DNA from: DASUPK01 sp963819715
GTDB taxonomy: Bacteria > Actinomycetota > Thermoleophilia > Solirubrobacterales > 70-9
DNA: 64,000 nucleotides
NCBI GenBank assembly: GCA_963819715.1
Contig: CAWFXE010000002.1
Coordinates: 806,001 to 870,000, forward strand
Direction of reading: 5' to 3'
In this document: positions 32,168-41,579 of the stretch, in pieces
Numbering within the stretch: position 1 is the first letter of the stretch
Layout: each line of letters starts with the position of its first letter
Notes under the pieces: generated by a model
Told to the model about the DNA's origin: nothing
Databases searched by the model: none
Seen by the model: only the letters and a program-made list of their open reading frames with translations
Program-made: the position numbers and the translations under genes

Positions 32168-33802
32168 TTATGCGGTTGCGGGATCGATCAAGACGCCCGG
32201 GTTCAGCAGGGCCTTCGGGTCCAATTCGAGCTTTGCCGCCCGCAGGGCGTCCGCGAACGCGTCCGGGCGCTGCCGGTCGTACCAGGGCCTGTGATCCCGG
32301 CCGACCGCGTGATGATGGGTGATTGTGCCGCCGGCGTTGATCACCGCGTCCGAGACGGCCGCCTTGATCTCATCCCACTGGACGACCTCGTCCCCCCGCC
32401 GTGCCGGCGCGAGAACGGTGTAGTACGGCGCAGGGCCATCCGGATAGACGTGGGTGAAGCGGCAGCTGATCCGCGGCGAGCCGCGGCCCTCCGTCTTCGA
32501 CCCGCTCGCCTCGGCAACGGCGCGCCTCGCGGTCTCCATGACCTCGGCGTGGAATTCAGGGAGGCGGTCCCAGGTGATCGCGGTCTCGAAGGTGTCGGAG
32601 AGCACGCCGCAGGCCACCAGCGAGTCGCGCAGGTAGGGCGCGTAGAGGAATGCGTTGCGCCACGCGTTGACGGGATCCTCGCTCCGGGCCTCCGCCCCGC
32701 TCGTTCTCAGATCCCCGGGCTCGCCACCATGGTTGCGGCAGATGTCGAGCGCGAGGGACATCGGCTCCTCCACAGGTACGTGCGCCGACTCGAAGCCCAG
32801 CACCAATAGGGCCTTCCCGGGAGGCCCGGCCGCGGTGGTGTCGGACTCGAGCGCGTCGAGCAGCCGGCAGTTGGAGGGATTGAGGCCTGACTGGGAGATC
32901 TCCCGCACCGCCTCGGCGCCCGCCTCGAAGGTCTCGTAGGCCACCCCGCAGGAGATCTTCTGGGTCGGCCGCTCGCGCACCCGGACCCAGGCTTCGACTA
33001 TCACGCCGAGGATCCCCTCCGAGCCGATCAGCATCCGGTCGGGGCTCGGGCCGGCGCCGGAACCGGGCAGCCGCCTGCTCTCCCACTCGCGATCGAGCGT
33101 CACGGCCCGGATCGACTCGACCAGGTCGTCGATGTGGGTCTCGAGAGTCGCGAAGTGGCCGCCGGCGCGCGTCGCGATCCAGCCGCCCAGGGTCGAGTAC
33201 TCGAACGACTGGGGGAAGTGCCTCAGGGTGAGGCCGTGCTCACGGAGCTGGTCCTCGAGCACCGGGCCCGTCGCGCCCGCCTGGATGCGCGCCGCCTTCG
33301 AAATCGCGTCCACCTCGAGGACCCGGTCCATCCGCTTCAGGTCGATGCTGACCACCCCGGGGTATTCGTCGCGCATGCGCGGCTCCACCCCTCCCACGAC
33401 GCTGGTACCGCCGCCGTAGGGGATGGCGGCCGCACCCTCGTCGGCGCAGTAGTTGAGGACGATGTCGACGTCCTCCGGCGACTCGGGGTAGGCGACCAGG
33501 TCGGGCGGGTTGGAGAACTCGCCTCGGAAGCCGCGCACCACGTCGCGATAGGCCTTGCCGAGGGAATGCGAGACGCGGTCATAGCGGTCGGAGGAGAACA
33601 TCTCCGCGAAGCGCTTCGGGGGGTTGATGCGAGGCTCGGGCAGCTCCACCGCGTCGAGCGGAACCGGCTCCTCGATCTCGTCGACATCGAAGCCGAGCCT
33701 CTCGGTCACCGCCTTCGCGATCCCCTCGACCTGATCGTGCGGAGGCTGCTGGTCCTCGTAGCCCCAGCCCCAGTGCTTCAGCCGGCGCGTAGCGGTGGCC
33801 AC
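32168..33802 (-). CDS. Alkyldihydroxyacetonephosphate synthase-like FAD enzyme
   Basis: 544 residues from GTG 33802, 8 bp after the FAR stop. The N-terminal KHWGWGYED matches the W-x-GWGY start of AGPS; FAD PCMH-type domain: AAIPYGGGTSVVGGVEP, FSTLGGW-like EYSTLGGWIATRAGG, LIGSEGILGVI. In the C-terminal cap are SDTFETAITWDR, an Arg in NCRLLD (matching AGPS Arg419), Tyr in THVYPDG and the HHH motif near residues 495-497 (THHHAVGRDH). AGPS exchanges the acyl chain of acyl-DHAP for a fatty alcohol, making ether lipid. The adjacent FAR would supply that alcohol. A D-lactate/glycolate-oxidase-like role is the alternative, less likely given the motifs. Confidence 0.8.
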   Translation of the reverse strand: MATATRRLKHWGWGYEDQQPPHDQVEGIAKAVTERLGFDVDEIEEPVPLDAVELPEPRINPPKRFAEMFSSDRYDRVSHSLGKAYRDVVRGFRGEFSNPPDLVAYPESPEDVDIVLNYCADEGAAAIPYGGGTSVVGGVEPRMRDEYPGVVSIDLKRMDRVLEVDAISKAARIQAGATGPVLEDQLREHGLTLRHFPQSFEYSTLGGWIATRAGGHFATLETHIDDLVESIRAVTLDREWESRRLPGSGAGPSPDRMLIGSEGILGVIVEAWVRVRERPTQKISCGVAYETFEAGAEAVREISQSGLNPSNCRLLDALESDTTAAGPPGKALLVLGFESAHVPVEEPMSLALDICRNHGGEPGDLRTSGAEARSEDPVNAWRNAFLYAPYLRDSLVACGVLSDTFETAITWDRLPEFHAEVMETARRAVAEASGSKTEGRGSPRISCRFTHVYPDGPAPYYTVLAPARRGDEVVQWDEIKAAVSDAVINAGGTITHHHAVGRDHRPWYDRQRPDAFADALRAAKLELDPKALLNPGVLIDPATA

Positions 33803-33810
33803 GTCCCGCG

Positions 33811-35826
33811 CTACCAGTGCACGCCGCGCATCAGATACGCGAACGCCACGCCCTCGGTCGAGAGCTCCTGCTCCTTCTCGGCGGGCTTCCCGTCCTCCTT
33901 GCCCTTGCCCTTGGCGGCGCTGGACTCGGGGAAAAGCTTGTAGGCCGTGTTGAGGATGGCGTCCGAGGCCTTCGGCGCGATGTTGTAGAGCAGCTCGCCG
34001 AAGTTTCCGAGACGGGTCGCCACCTTCTTCGGCTTGGTGATCATCGCCGTGGTGATCATCTCGGCGGCCTGATCGGGGGTGATCGTGGGGAAGGCGTCGT
34101 ACATCTTGGTCGGGGCGATCATCGGCGTCCGCACCAGCGGCATGTGGATGGTGGTGATGCTCACCCCATCGTCGACCACCTCCGATGCCACGCAGCGCGA
34201 CCAGGCGTCGAGCGCCGCCTTGGAGGCGACGTAGGCCGAGAACCGGGGCGTGTTGGTCTGCACGCCGATCGAGCTGACGTTGATGATGTGCCCGCCCTTG
34301 CGTCCCTTGCTGCGCTTGCGCATGCTGGGCAGGATGCTGAGGATCAGCCGCAGCGCGCCGAAATAGTTGAGCTGCATGGTCCGCTCGAAGTCGTGGAAGC
34401 GGTCGTAGGAGTTCTCGATCGAGCGCCGGATCGAGCGGCCCGCGTTGTTGACGAGGATGTCGACCCGTTCGTGCTTCTCCAGCACCTCCTTCGCCATCCG
34501 CTCGACGTCGTCGAGGTCGGAGAGATCGCACTGATGGATGTGCGCGCTGCCGCCCGCCTCCTCTATCTCGGCCTTGGTCTCCTCGAGCTTCTCCGGCGTG
34601 CGGGCGACAAGCAGGACCTCGGCTCCGGCCTCCCCGCACCTGATGGCGGCCGCCCTGCCGATGCCGGACGATGCACCGGTAATCAGCACGACCTTTCCGC
34701 CGATCGCTCCGGAGAGCGAGCGGTCCTTGAAGAGGTCGGGATCGAGATTGCGCTCCCAGTAGTCCCAGAGCCGCTCGGAGTAGCTAGGCAGCGGGGGCAC
34801 CGAGATGCCTGATCCCTCCAGCGCCTCCTGCGTCTTCGTCGAGTCGAAGTCGGTCGGATAGTTGATGTAGACGAGCACCGAGCGCGGGATGCCCAGGTCG
34901 GCGAGGACCTGGTCGCTGATCCGCTTCACCGGCGGCAGCATCGTCAGCCCTCCTCGCACCTGCTTGGGGATGAAGTCGAACATGCGCGAGTCGATCCGCA
35001 TCACGGCCTCGGGCGCATGTGCCGCCTTAGCGAAGGTGTTGATCACCTGGCCCGCCGACAATGGGTTCGGGTCGGTCAGGTGGAAGGCCTGGCCGTCCAG
35101 CCCCTCGATGTGCGCGATGTGATCCAGCGCCTTGGCGACGAAGTCGACCGGGACGATGTTGATCTTCCGCCCCTCGATCCCGATGCCCGGGAACCACTGC
35201 GGCACGGCGTTCCGGGCGCGCTGGAGCAGCTTGAAGAAGTAGTACGGGCCGTCGACCTTGTCCATCTCGCCGGTCTCCGAGTGACCGACGACGATCCCCG
35301 GCCGGTAGACGCGCCACGGCACCTCGCACTCCTCGCGGACGACCGCCTCGGACTCGTGCTTGGTCTGGAAGTAGGGGTGGTTGTCGACCTTCTCGGCCTC
35401 GTCGAACATTTCCTCGGTGAAGGTGCCCTTGTAGAGGCCCGCCGCCGCGATCGAGCTGACCATGTGGAAGTGCTTCGCGTCGAGCTCCTTGGCGAGCTTG
35501 ACCGCCTCCCGGGTGCCCTCGACGTTCGCGACGCGCTGGCTCTCCGCATCGGCGGTCATGTCGTAGATCGCGGCGAGATGGAAAACATGATTGATCTTGC
35601 CTTTGAGCTCCGCCACCTGATCGCCGCATCCCAGATGCTCTTGGGAGAGATCGCCGATCACCGGGACGATCCGGTCCTCGTCGGCGCCCCAGCGGTTCCG
35701 CAGCTCCTCGAGGCGCCCGCGCGATCCCTCGCGGACCAGGACGTAGATCGTCCCCTCGCGCTCGAGCAGCTGCTCGACCAGGTTGCGGCCGATGAAACCG
35801 GTCGCGCCGGTGACGAAATAGCTCAT
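33811..35826 (-). CDS. Fatty acyl-CoA/ACP reductase (alcohol-forming), FAR-SDR fusion
   Basis: 671 residues from ATG 35826, with GGAGGAGGGG ahead of it. N-terminal extended SDR: VTGATGFIGRNL, HVFHLAAIYDMTADAESQ, SSIAAAGLYKGTF, YFQTK (YxxxK), YRPGIVVGHSETGEMDKVDG, and a Sterile-like stretch up to about residue 360. C-terminal classical SDR from about 375: ITGASSGIGRAA, NNAGRSIRRSIENSYDRFHD, SSIGV, YVASKAALDAW. Order and motifs match the bacterial fatty acyl reductase of Marinobacter (Maqu_2220) and mycobacterial AcrA1, which reduce fatty acyl-CoA through aldehyde to alcohol with NADPH. Followed 8 bp later by the AGPS-like gene. Confidence 0.9.
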   Translation of the reverse strand: MSYFVTGATGFIGRNLVEQLLEREGTIYVLVREGSRGRLEELRNRWGADEDRIVPVIGDLSQEHLGCGDQVAELKGKINHVFHLAAIYDMTADAESQRVANVEGTREAVKLAKELDAKHFHMVSSIAAAGLYKGTFTEEMFDEAEKVDNHPYFQTKHESEAVVREECEVPWRVYRPGIVVGHSETGEMDKVDGPYYFFKLLQRARNAVPQWFPGIGIEGRKINIVPVDFVAKALDHIAHIEGLDGQAFHLTDPNPLSAGQVINTFAKAAHAPEAVMRIDSRMFDFIPKQVRGGLTMLPPVKRISDQVLADLGIPRSVLVYINYPTDFDSTKTQEALEGSGISVPPLPSYSERLWDYWERNLDPDLFKDRSLSGAIGGKVVLITGASSGIGRAAAIRCGEAGAEVLLVARTPEKLEETKAEIEEAGGSAHIHQCDLSDLDDVERMAKEVLEKHERVDILVNNAGRSIRRSIENSYDRFHDFERTMQLNYFGALRLILSILPSMRKRSKGRKGGHIINVSSIGVQTNTPRFSAYVASKAALDAWSRCVASEVVDDGVSITTIHMPLVRTPMIAPTKMYDAFPTITPDQAAEMITTAMITKPKKVATRLGNFGELLYNIAPKASDAILNTAYKLFPESSAAKGKGKEDGKPAEKEQELSTEGVAFAYLMRGVHW

Positions 35827-35917
35827 CTCACCCCTCCTCCATCCAAACTGGGTGGAACTTACACGGCGCGCGCCCTCAGCCGCTTGGCCCAGGTGACCAC
35901 AGCGCAATAATCAACGT

Positions 35918-36199
35918 GTGGGGCTTTTCTACGACCCGGCCAGCAACATCGACCCGGAGCGGGACGAGCGCCTGCGCGCGGCCGCCGCGCGCGTGGAAAT
36001 CCGTCCCGCCGAGCGCGCGGCCTGGCTCGGGGTGAGGTCCCTCGCCTGTCCGGAATGCGACATGCCGCTGGCGCTGTCGGGCCCGGTCCGCTTCTCGGAC
36101 CAGATCGCCTGCGCCTTCTGCGAGACCGTCGCACCGACCCGAGAGTTCCTCCGCGACAACGGCTGGCCGGCTGTGGACCTGATTGCGCGGATCGGGTAG
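35918..36199 (+). CDS. Small zinc-ribbon-like protein
   Basis: 93 residues from GTG. RSLACPECDMPLALSG and IACAFCETVAP give two CxxC pairs spaced as in a zinc ribbon (Cys near residues 44, 47, 65 and 68). The N-terminus is helical with a Pro/Asp-rich start. No catalytic domain. Stops 42 bp upstream of the oxoglutarate dehydrogenase fusion, so it could be transcribed with it. The AATAATCAACGTGTG stretch before the start may contain a -10. Confidence 0.65.
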   Translation: MGLFYDPASNIDPERDERLRAAAARVEIRPAERAAWLGVRSLACPECDMPLALSGPVRFSDQIACAFCETVAPTREFLRDNGWPAVDLIARIG

Positions 36200-36241
36200 T
36201 GCAAGACAGCTTTAGAGATAGTCATACAGTTAGTTAGGGGA

Positions 36242-39200
36242 ATGGTCACACAGCAGAAGGTTCAGCTCTTGATGCCCGAGATGGGCGAATCGGTCACGGA
36301 AGGCACCGTGCTCGAATGGCATGTCGCGGAAGGGGATTCGGTCGAGGAGGGCGACACGATGGTCGAGGTCTCGACCGACAAGGTCGACGCCGAGGTGCCC
36401 GCCCCCGCCTCCGGAACGGTCACGAAGATCCTGGTGCAGCCCGACGAGGAGATCGAGGTCGGAAAGCCGATGGCCGAGATCGATCCGAACGGCGGACCGC
36501 CCGAAGCGTCTGAGGCCCCTGCCGAAGAAGCTGCGACCGAGTCGAATGGCGCGGGTGCCGAGGCGCCCGCCGAGCCCGACGAGAAGGCCACCACCGACGA
36601 CGCGTCGGTCTCCGCCGGCAAGGAGCTCGAGGGCGGCGGCCTGGAGATCGTCATGCCCGAGATGGGCGAGTCGGTCACCGAGGGCACCATCCTCGAGTGG
36701 CACGTCTCCGAGGGCGACCAGATCGCCGAGGGCGACACGGTCGTCGAGGTCTCCACCGACAAGGTCGACGCGGAGGTCCCCGCCCCCGCCAGCGGCACGA
36801 TCACCAAGATCCTGGTCGGCCCCGACGAGACGATCGAGGTCGGCAAGCCGATGGCCGAGATGACCAAGGGCGATCCGCCCAAGGAGGTTGAAGCGCCCGC
36901 AGGAGCCGGCGCCGAAACAGCCTCTGGTCAGAAGGTCGCCGGCTCCGAGGACGCTTCTTCTGATGGCGAAGCCGTCAACCAGGATGCCCGTGCCACCCCG
37001 GTCGCTCGCCGCGCCGCTCAGGCGAACGGCGTCGATCTCAAGGGCGTCCAGGGTTCGGGTCACGGCGGCAAGATCACCAAGGCCGACGTGCTCAACGGCG
37101 GAGGGGACGGCACGGCTCCGGCCAAGGCCGCGGAGGGCGAGGCCCAGCCGCTGCGCGGACCGTCGGCCACCCTGGCGAAGGCGATGAACCAGAGCCGCTC
37201 GATCCCGACGGCGACGTCCTTCCGGGAGCTCGCGGTCGACACGCTCGACGCCAAGCGCAAGGCGCTGAACGCCGTTCTCAAGGACCGCGGCATGAAGGTG
37301 AGCTTCACCCACCTGATCGCCTGGGCGATCGTCAAGGCCGCGCAGGAGTGGCCGGTGATGGGACGCGCCTTCGAGGAACGCGATGGCAAGCCGTTCGTGA
37401 TCGAGCCGGGCGGCGTCAACCTCGGCATCGCGGTCGACGTCGAGCGCAAGGGCAAGCGCTCCCTGATGGTGCCCTGCATCAAGGGGGCGGACCGCCTCGA
37501 CTTCAGGGGCTTCCACTCCTATTACGAGGAGTTGATCACCAAGACGCGTGAGAACAGCCTCACCGCCGACGACTTCCAGGGCACCAACATCAGCCTCACC
37601 AACCCGGGCGGCCTCGGCACCGTCGCCTCGGTTCCGCGGCTGCTCGAGGGCCAGGGAACGATCGTCGCCTGCGGCTCCCTCGCCTATCCGGTCGAGTGGA
37701 GGCACGCGCCGCCCGAGAAGATCAAGGCGCTCGGGGTCTCGAAGGTCATGACGATGACCTCGACGTACGACCATCGGGTCATCCAGGGGGCCGAGTCCGG
37801 GTCCTTCCTGCGCCGGATCGAGGAGCTGCTCCAGGGCGAGGACGACTTCTACGAGCAGGTCGGCCGCGACCTGGACATCGATCCGACCTCGATCACCTCA
37901 GCGCACGCCGCCTCGGCCTCCGCGCCCCCGCTGGCGGCACCCGGGGCGCCCGGCGGTCCGGCCGCCCCGAGCGTGGCCGCCAAGCCCAACATGGAGCTGC
38001 TCCAGGCGGTCCAGGCCGCCACCTCCCTCCTCAAGGCCTACCGGACCCACGGGCACCTGGCTGCCCGGCTCGATCCGCTCGGGTCGGAGCCCAAGGGCGA
38101 TCCGGCGATCCAGCCCGAGACCCTCAACCTGACCCCCGAGCTGATGCAGCAGATCCCGGCGGAGATCCTCCGGATCGGGGTCGAGGGCGAGACCCTGCTC
38201 GAGGTCCTGCCGCGGATGCGCGAGGCGTACTGCGGGACGATCGCGTACCAGTTCGAGCATCTCTCCTCCCACCAGCAGCGGATGTGGCTGCGAGACATGA
38301 TCGAGACCGGCTGGCACCGCAAGCCGCTCGAGCCGGAGGAGAAGCAGGGACTGCTGGACCGACTGATCTCCGTCTTCGGGTTCGAGCGCTACCTCGAGAA
38401 GGCTTACCTCGGCCAGAAGATGTTCTCGATCGAGGGACTCGACACCGTCGTCCCGATGCTCGACGAGGTCTTCGAGATGGCGCACACCGAGGGCGCACAC
38501 GACGTCGTCATCGGCATGGCCCATCGAGGCCGGCTCAGCGTGCTCGCACACAACATCGGCCGTCCGGTCGAGGCGATCCTCGCCGAGTTCGAGGGCGCAA
38601 AGGCCATCGAGGCCGTCAAGTCGCTCGCCGCGATCCCGACCGGCGGCACCGGCGACGTCAAGTACCACTACGGCCACGGCGGGGTCTACAAGACCCGCGA
38701 TGACTCCGAGATCGGCGTCCGCCTCTATCCAAACCCGAGCCACCTCGAGTTCGTGGACCCGGTGGTCACCGGCGCAGCCCGCGCCTCGCAGACGAACCGG
38801 CAGAACAGCCGCCTGGAGCACGACCCGATGGCCGCCGTCCCGGTCCTCCTCCACGGCGACGCAGCCTTCCCGGCGCAGGGCGTGGTCGCCGAGACCCTGA
38901 ACTTGCAGTCGCTGAAGGGCTACGCGACCGGCGGCACGATCCACATCATCCAGAACAACCAGATCGGTTTCACGACCGATCCCGAAGAGGGGCGCTCCAC
39001 CCCGTACGCCGCGGACATGGCGAAGGGCTTCAACGTCCCGATCATCCACGTCAACGCCGATGCCCCGGAGGAGTGCGTCGCCGCCGTCCGCCTGGCGATG
39101 GCCTACCGCGAGCGCTGGGGCCGCGACGTGGTCATCGACCTGATCGGCTACCGCCGCTTCGGCCACAACGAGACCGACGAGCCCGCCTACACCCAGCCGC

Positions 39201-40609
39201 TGATGGCGGCGAAGATCAAGGAGCACGCTCCGGTCAGCCAGCTCTACGCAGAGGAGCTGGTCAAGGAGGGCCTGGTCACGCCCGACGAGGTCGAAGAGCG
39301 GAACGACGGACGTCAGAAGTCCCTCAAGGCGTCCCATGACGAGCTCCGCCAGAAGATCGAGTCGGGCGACTACGCGGACCCGACCGCAACCGGGACCGGC
39401 GAGCTCGACCGCACGCGCAGCCCTAGCGTCGAAACCGCCGTCGCGGAGGACAGGCTCCGCAAGCTGAACGAGGAGCTGCTGCGGGTCCCGGACAGCTTCA
39501 CCATCCACCGCAAGCTGCGTAAACCGCTCTCAAAGCGACTCGAGGCAATGAACGAGGGCGGGATCGAATTCGGTCATGCGGAGGCGCTCGCGTTGAGCTC
39601 GCTGCTAACCGAGGATGTCCACGTGCGATTCACCGGACAGGACACGGAGCGCGGCACCTTCTCCAACCGCCATCTCGTCCTCCACGACGAGAAGACCGGC
39701 CTGCGCTATGCGCCGATCCAGAACCTCCCCGAGGCGAACGCCCCACTCGAGCTCCACAACAGCCCGCTCTCCGAGACGGCCTGCCTCGGCTTCGAGTACG
39801 GCTACTCGGCCGCGTCGCCCGACAGCCTGATCCTCTGGGAGGCCCAGTTCGGGGACTTCGGCAACTCGGCGCAGGTGATCATCGACAGCTTCATCGTCTC
39901 GGCCGAGGCGAAGTGGGGCCAGACCTCACGCCTCACCCTTCTCCTCCCCCACGGCTACGAGGGCGCCGGCCCCGAGCACTCGAGCGCCCGCATCGAGCGC
40001 TTCATCCAGCTCGCCGCCGAGGGGAACATCCGGATCGCCAACCCCTCGACCGCCGCCCAGTACTTCCACCTGCTGCGGCGCCAGGCGCACATCCAGAAGG
40101 CGCGGCCGATGGTCGTCTTCACCCCGAAGGGCCTGCTGCGCCTGCCGCGCGCGACCTCGACGCTCGAGGATCTGACGGACGGCTCATTCGAGTTCGTGCT
40201 CGACGACCCACACGCCGAGGGCCGCAAGGACAGGGTCGAGCGCCTGGTCCTGTGCAGCGGCAAGATCTACTACGACATCGACGCCGCGCCAAAGCGCGAG
40301 GAGATCGAGAACGTCGCGATCGCGCGCGCCGAGCTCCTCTATCCCTTCGCCAAGGAGCAGCTCACCGAGATGATCGCGAGCTATCCGAAACTGAAGGAGA
40401 TCGTCTGGGTCCAGGAGGAGCCACGGAACATGGGCGCCTGGTCGGTGATGCAGCGCCGCATGCCCGAGCTGCTGCCCGAGGGCGTCGAGCTCGGCTACAT
40501 CGGTCGCCCACCGCGCGCGAGCCCCGGCGAGGGTTACGCCGTGGCCCACACCAAGGAGCAGGAACGGATCGTCCTCACGGCCCTGATGGGCCGCGCCGAC
40601 CCGGCGTAG
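36242..40609 (+). CDS. kgd: 2-oxoglutarate dehydrogenase: lipoyl-lipoyl-PSBD-E2-E1 fusion
   Basis: 1455 residues in one frame. Lipoyl domain 1 (about 7-80, STDKVDAEV, Lys47), lipoyl domain 2 (about 134-207, Lys174), peripheral-subunit-binding domain (about 250-285, ATPVARRAAQANGVDL), E2 catalytic domain (about 303-530, YDHRVIQGAESGSFL with the transferase His) and, after an Ala/Pro linker to about 583, a complete E1 TPP domain (SSHQQRMWLRD, GMAHRGRLS, HGDAAFPAQGVVAETL, QNNQIGFTT). Mycobacterial Kgd/OdhA has E2 and E1 fused but lacks lipoyl and PSBD. Here all mobile and catalytic parts are in one chain; only E3 would need to be supplied. It decarboxylates 2-oxoglutarate and makes succinyl-CoA in the TCA cycle. 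E2 and E1 parts follow the mycobacterial order. Confidence 0.93.
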   Translation: MVTQQKVQLLMPEMGESVTEGTVLEWHVAEGDSVEEGDTMVEVSTDKVDAEVPAPASGTVTKILVQPDEEIEVGKPMAEIDPNGGPPEASEAPAEEAATESNGAGAEAPAEPDEKATTDDASVSAGKELEGGGLEIVMPEMGESVTEGTILEWHVSEGDQIAEGDTVVEVSTDKVDAEVPAPASGTITKILVGPDETIEVGKPMAEMTKGDPPKEVEAPAGAGAETASGQKVAGSEDASSDGEAVNQDARATPVARRAAQANGVDLKGVQGSGHGGKITKADVLNGGGDGTAPAKAAEGEAQPLRGPSATLAKAMNQSRSIPTATSFRELAVDTLDAKRKALNAVLKDRGMKVSFTHLIAWAIVKAAQEWPVMGRAFEERDGKPFVIEPGGVNLGIAVDVERKGKRSLMVPCIKGADRLDFRGFHSYYEELITKTRENSLTADDFQGTNISLTNPGGLGTVASVPRLLEGQGTIVACGSLAYPVEWRHAPPEKIKALGVSKVMTMTSTYDHRVIQGAESGSFLRRIEELLQGEDDFYEQVGRDLDIDPTSITSAHAASASAPPLAAPGAPGGPAAPSVAAKPNMELLQAVQAATSLLKAYRTHGHLAARLDPLGSEPKGDPAIQPETLNLTPELMQQIPAEILRIGVEGETLLEVLPRMREAYCGTIAYQFEHLSSHQQRMWLRDMIETGWHRKPLEPEEKQGLLDRLISVFGFERYLEKAYLGQKMFSIEGLDTVVPMLDEVFEMAHTEGAHDVVIGMAHRGRLSVLAHNIGRPVEAILAEFEGAKAIEAVKSLAAIPTGGTGDVKYHYGHGGVYKTRDDSEIGVRLYPNPSHLEFVDPVVTGAARASQTNRQNSRLEHDPMAAVPVLLHGDAAFPAQGVVAETLNLQSLKGYATGGTIHIIQNNQIGFTTDPEEGRSTPYAADMAKGFNVPIIHVNADAPEECVAAVRLAMAYRERWGRDVVIDLIGYRRFGHNETDEPAYTQPLMAAKIKEHAPVSQLYAEELVKEGLVTPDEVEERNDGRQKSLKASHDELRQKIESGDYADPTATGTGELDRTRSPSVETAVAEDRLRKLNEELLRVPDSFTIHRKLRKPLSKRLEAMNEGGIEFGHAEALALSSLLTEDVHVRFTGQDTERGTFSNRHLVLHDEKTGLRYAPIQNLPEANAPLELHNSPLSETACLGFEYGYSAASPDSLILWEAQFGDFGNSAQVIIDSFIVSAEAKWGQTSRLTLLLPHGYEGAGPEHSSARIERFIQLAAEGNIRIANPSTAAQYFHLLRRQAHIQKARPMVVFTPKGLLRLPRATSTLEDLTDGSFEFVLDDPHAEGRKDRVERLVLCSGKIYYDIDAAPKREEIENVAIARAELLYPFAKEQLTEMIASYPKLKEIVWVQEEPRNMGAWSVMQRRMPELLPEGVELGYIGRPPRASPGEGYAVAHTKEQERIVLTALMGRADPA

Positions 40610-40628
40610 GACTCGTTCAAGGAAATTG

Positions 40629-40661
40629 GGAGGTTCCTCCGGCTATTCCGGAAGAACTTCC
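40629..40661. repeat. Two short hairpin palindromes after kgd
   Basis: GGAGGTTCCTCC (40629-40640) and GGAAGAACTTCC (40650-40661), 20 bp after the kgd stop. Each is a 5+2+5 self-complementary dodecamer. There is no U-run, so a terminator is not certain. Confidence 0.45.
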
Positions 40662-40692
40662 AAGTGGCCGGCTTCTCGTCCGAAGCGGGACC

Positions 40693-40953
40693 TCAACGAC
40701 ACCAGCCCAGACGGTCGTGCCTACGTCCTGCGACTGCGACGCGTCCAGCCCACGGTCTCGACCTGAGACCAAGGCGAAGGGCGGCGATCAAAGCGACGAT
40801 GGGTAGCCCGAACCAGGTGACATAGGCGGTCAGTCCGAATATGCGCCACAAGGGCTCGCTGTGAAGCAGGAGGCCGCCGTCTGGATTGAAGGCAGCGGCT
40901 CCGAGGAGGCTGATTAGTGCGATCGCAGCGGTCACGATAAGGACCTTGCGCAT
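40693..40953 (-). CDS. Small two-helix membrane protein
   Basis: 86 residues from ATG 40953; a longer frame to 41052 has no signal character. Helix 1 is KVLIVTAAIALISLLGAAAF and helix 2 LTAYVTWFGLPIVALIAAL, with a positive C-terminal tail rich in Arg. A TACGCT hexamer and 6 nt precede the ATG. Function unknown; convergent with the kgd gene. Confidence 0.6.
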   Translation of the reverse strand: MRKVLIVTAAIALISLLGAAAFNPDGGLLLHSEPLWRIFGLTAYVTWFGLPIVALIAALRLGLRSRPWAGRVAVAGRRHDRLGWCR

Positions 40954-40959
40954 GGAGCT

Positions 40960-40965
40960 AGCGTA
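40960..40965 (-). promoter_or_regulatory. Leaderless-type -10 hexamer TACGCT
   Basis: On the minus strand TACGCT, 6 nt (AGCTCC), then ATG 40953. Confidence 0.45.
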
Positions 40966-41171
40966 GGTCACCCATCCAATGTGCGTGACCCACGGTCGCC
41001 GTTTCTCTTCCAAAGCGGCGCTTTTCGGTCGATCGCTGCCCGGCTGTGCCACTACCAGCTGCCGTTAGTGTGGTCCGATGCGCTCGATCCCGCGGACGCG
41101 GGCGCACGGTGACGTGACTCGGGAGGTCGCGAGCAGCCAAGCCCGCAACCGACCGAGAGGAATGTGATCGC

Positions 41172-41579
41172 ATGAACACGACTCAGCAGGAGTCCGACGG
41201 CGCCACACGGGTCGCCTACATCCTCGACGTGCCGCTGGCCGAGAATGTTGTGCGCCAGTGGCCACAGATGAATGAGATCGTCCGCACCAGCAAGCTGGTC
41301 GCCGACGTCGAAGGAAACTTCCCCGAGCTCACACTGGAGGTAGGCAGGCGTCTACAACTGGACGATGCTGTCGTGGTTGAGTGGACCTGCAACTACGGCG
41401 ACGGCCGGCTGTACCGGAACGTGACGATCGGTGAACTGAAAGACGGAAAAGCGGTGAAGGTCACGGACTACTGGGGCGAGCCCACCGTGACGCCCGACTG
41501 GCGCCAGCCGTTGACCGATCAACTCGAGATGCCTGGCGACGGCATCTGGCCGGACGACGATCACCTCGGCCACTACTAG
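41172..41579 (+). CDS. SnoaL-like / NTF2-fold protein
   Basis: 135 residues with GAGGAA 9 nt upstream of ATG. The tail WTCNYGDGRLYRNVTIGEL, GKAVKVTDYWGEPTVTPDW reads like the last strands of SnoaL-like NTF2 folds, where the Tyr-Trp-Gly-Glu-Pro segment is frequent. About 95 residues of helix and strand precede it. These proteins bind or isomerise small molecules; the ligand is unknown. No signal peptide. Confidence 0.7.
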   Translation: MNTTQQESDGATRVAYILDVPLAENVVRQWPQMNEIVRTSKLVADVEGNFPELTLEVGRRLQLDDAVVVEWTCNYGDGRLYRNVTIGELKDGKAVKVTDYWGEPTVTPDWRQPLTDQLEMPGDGIWPDDDHLGHY

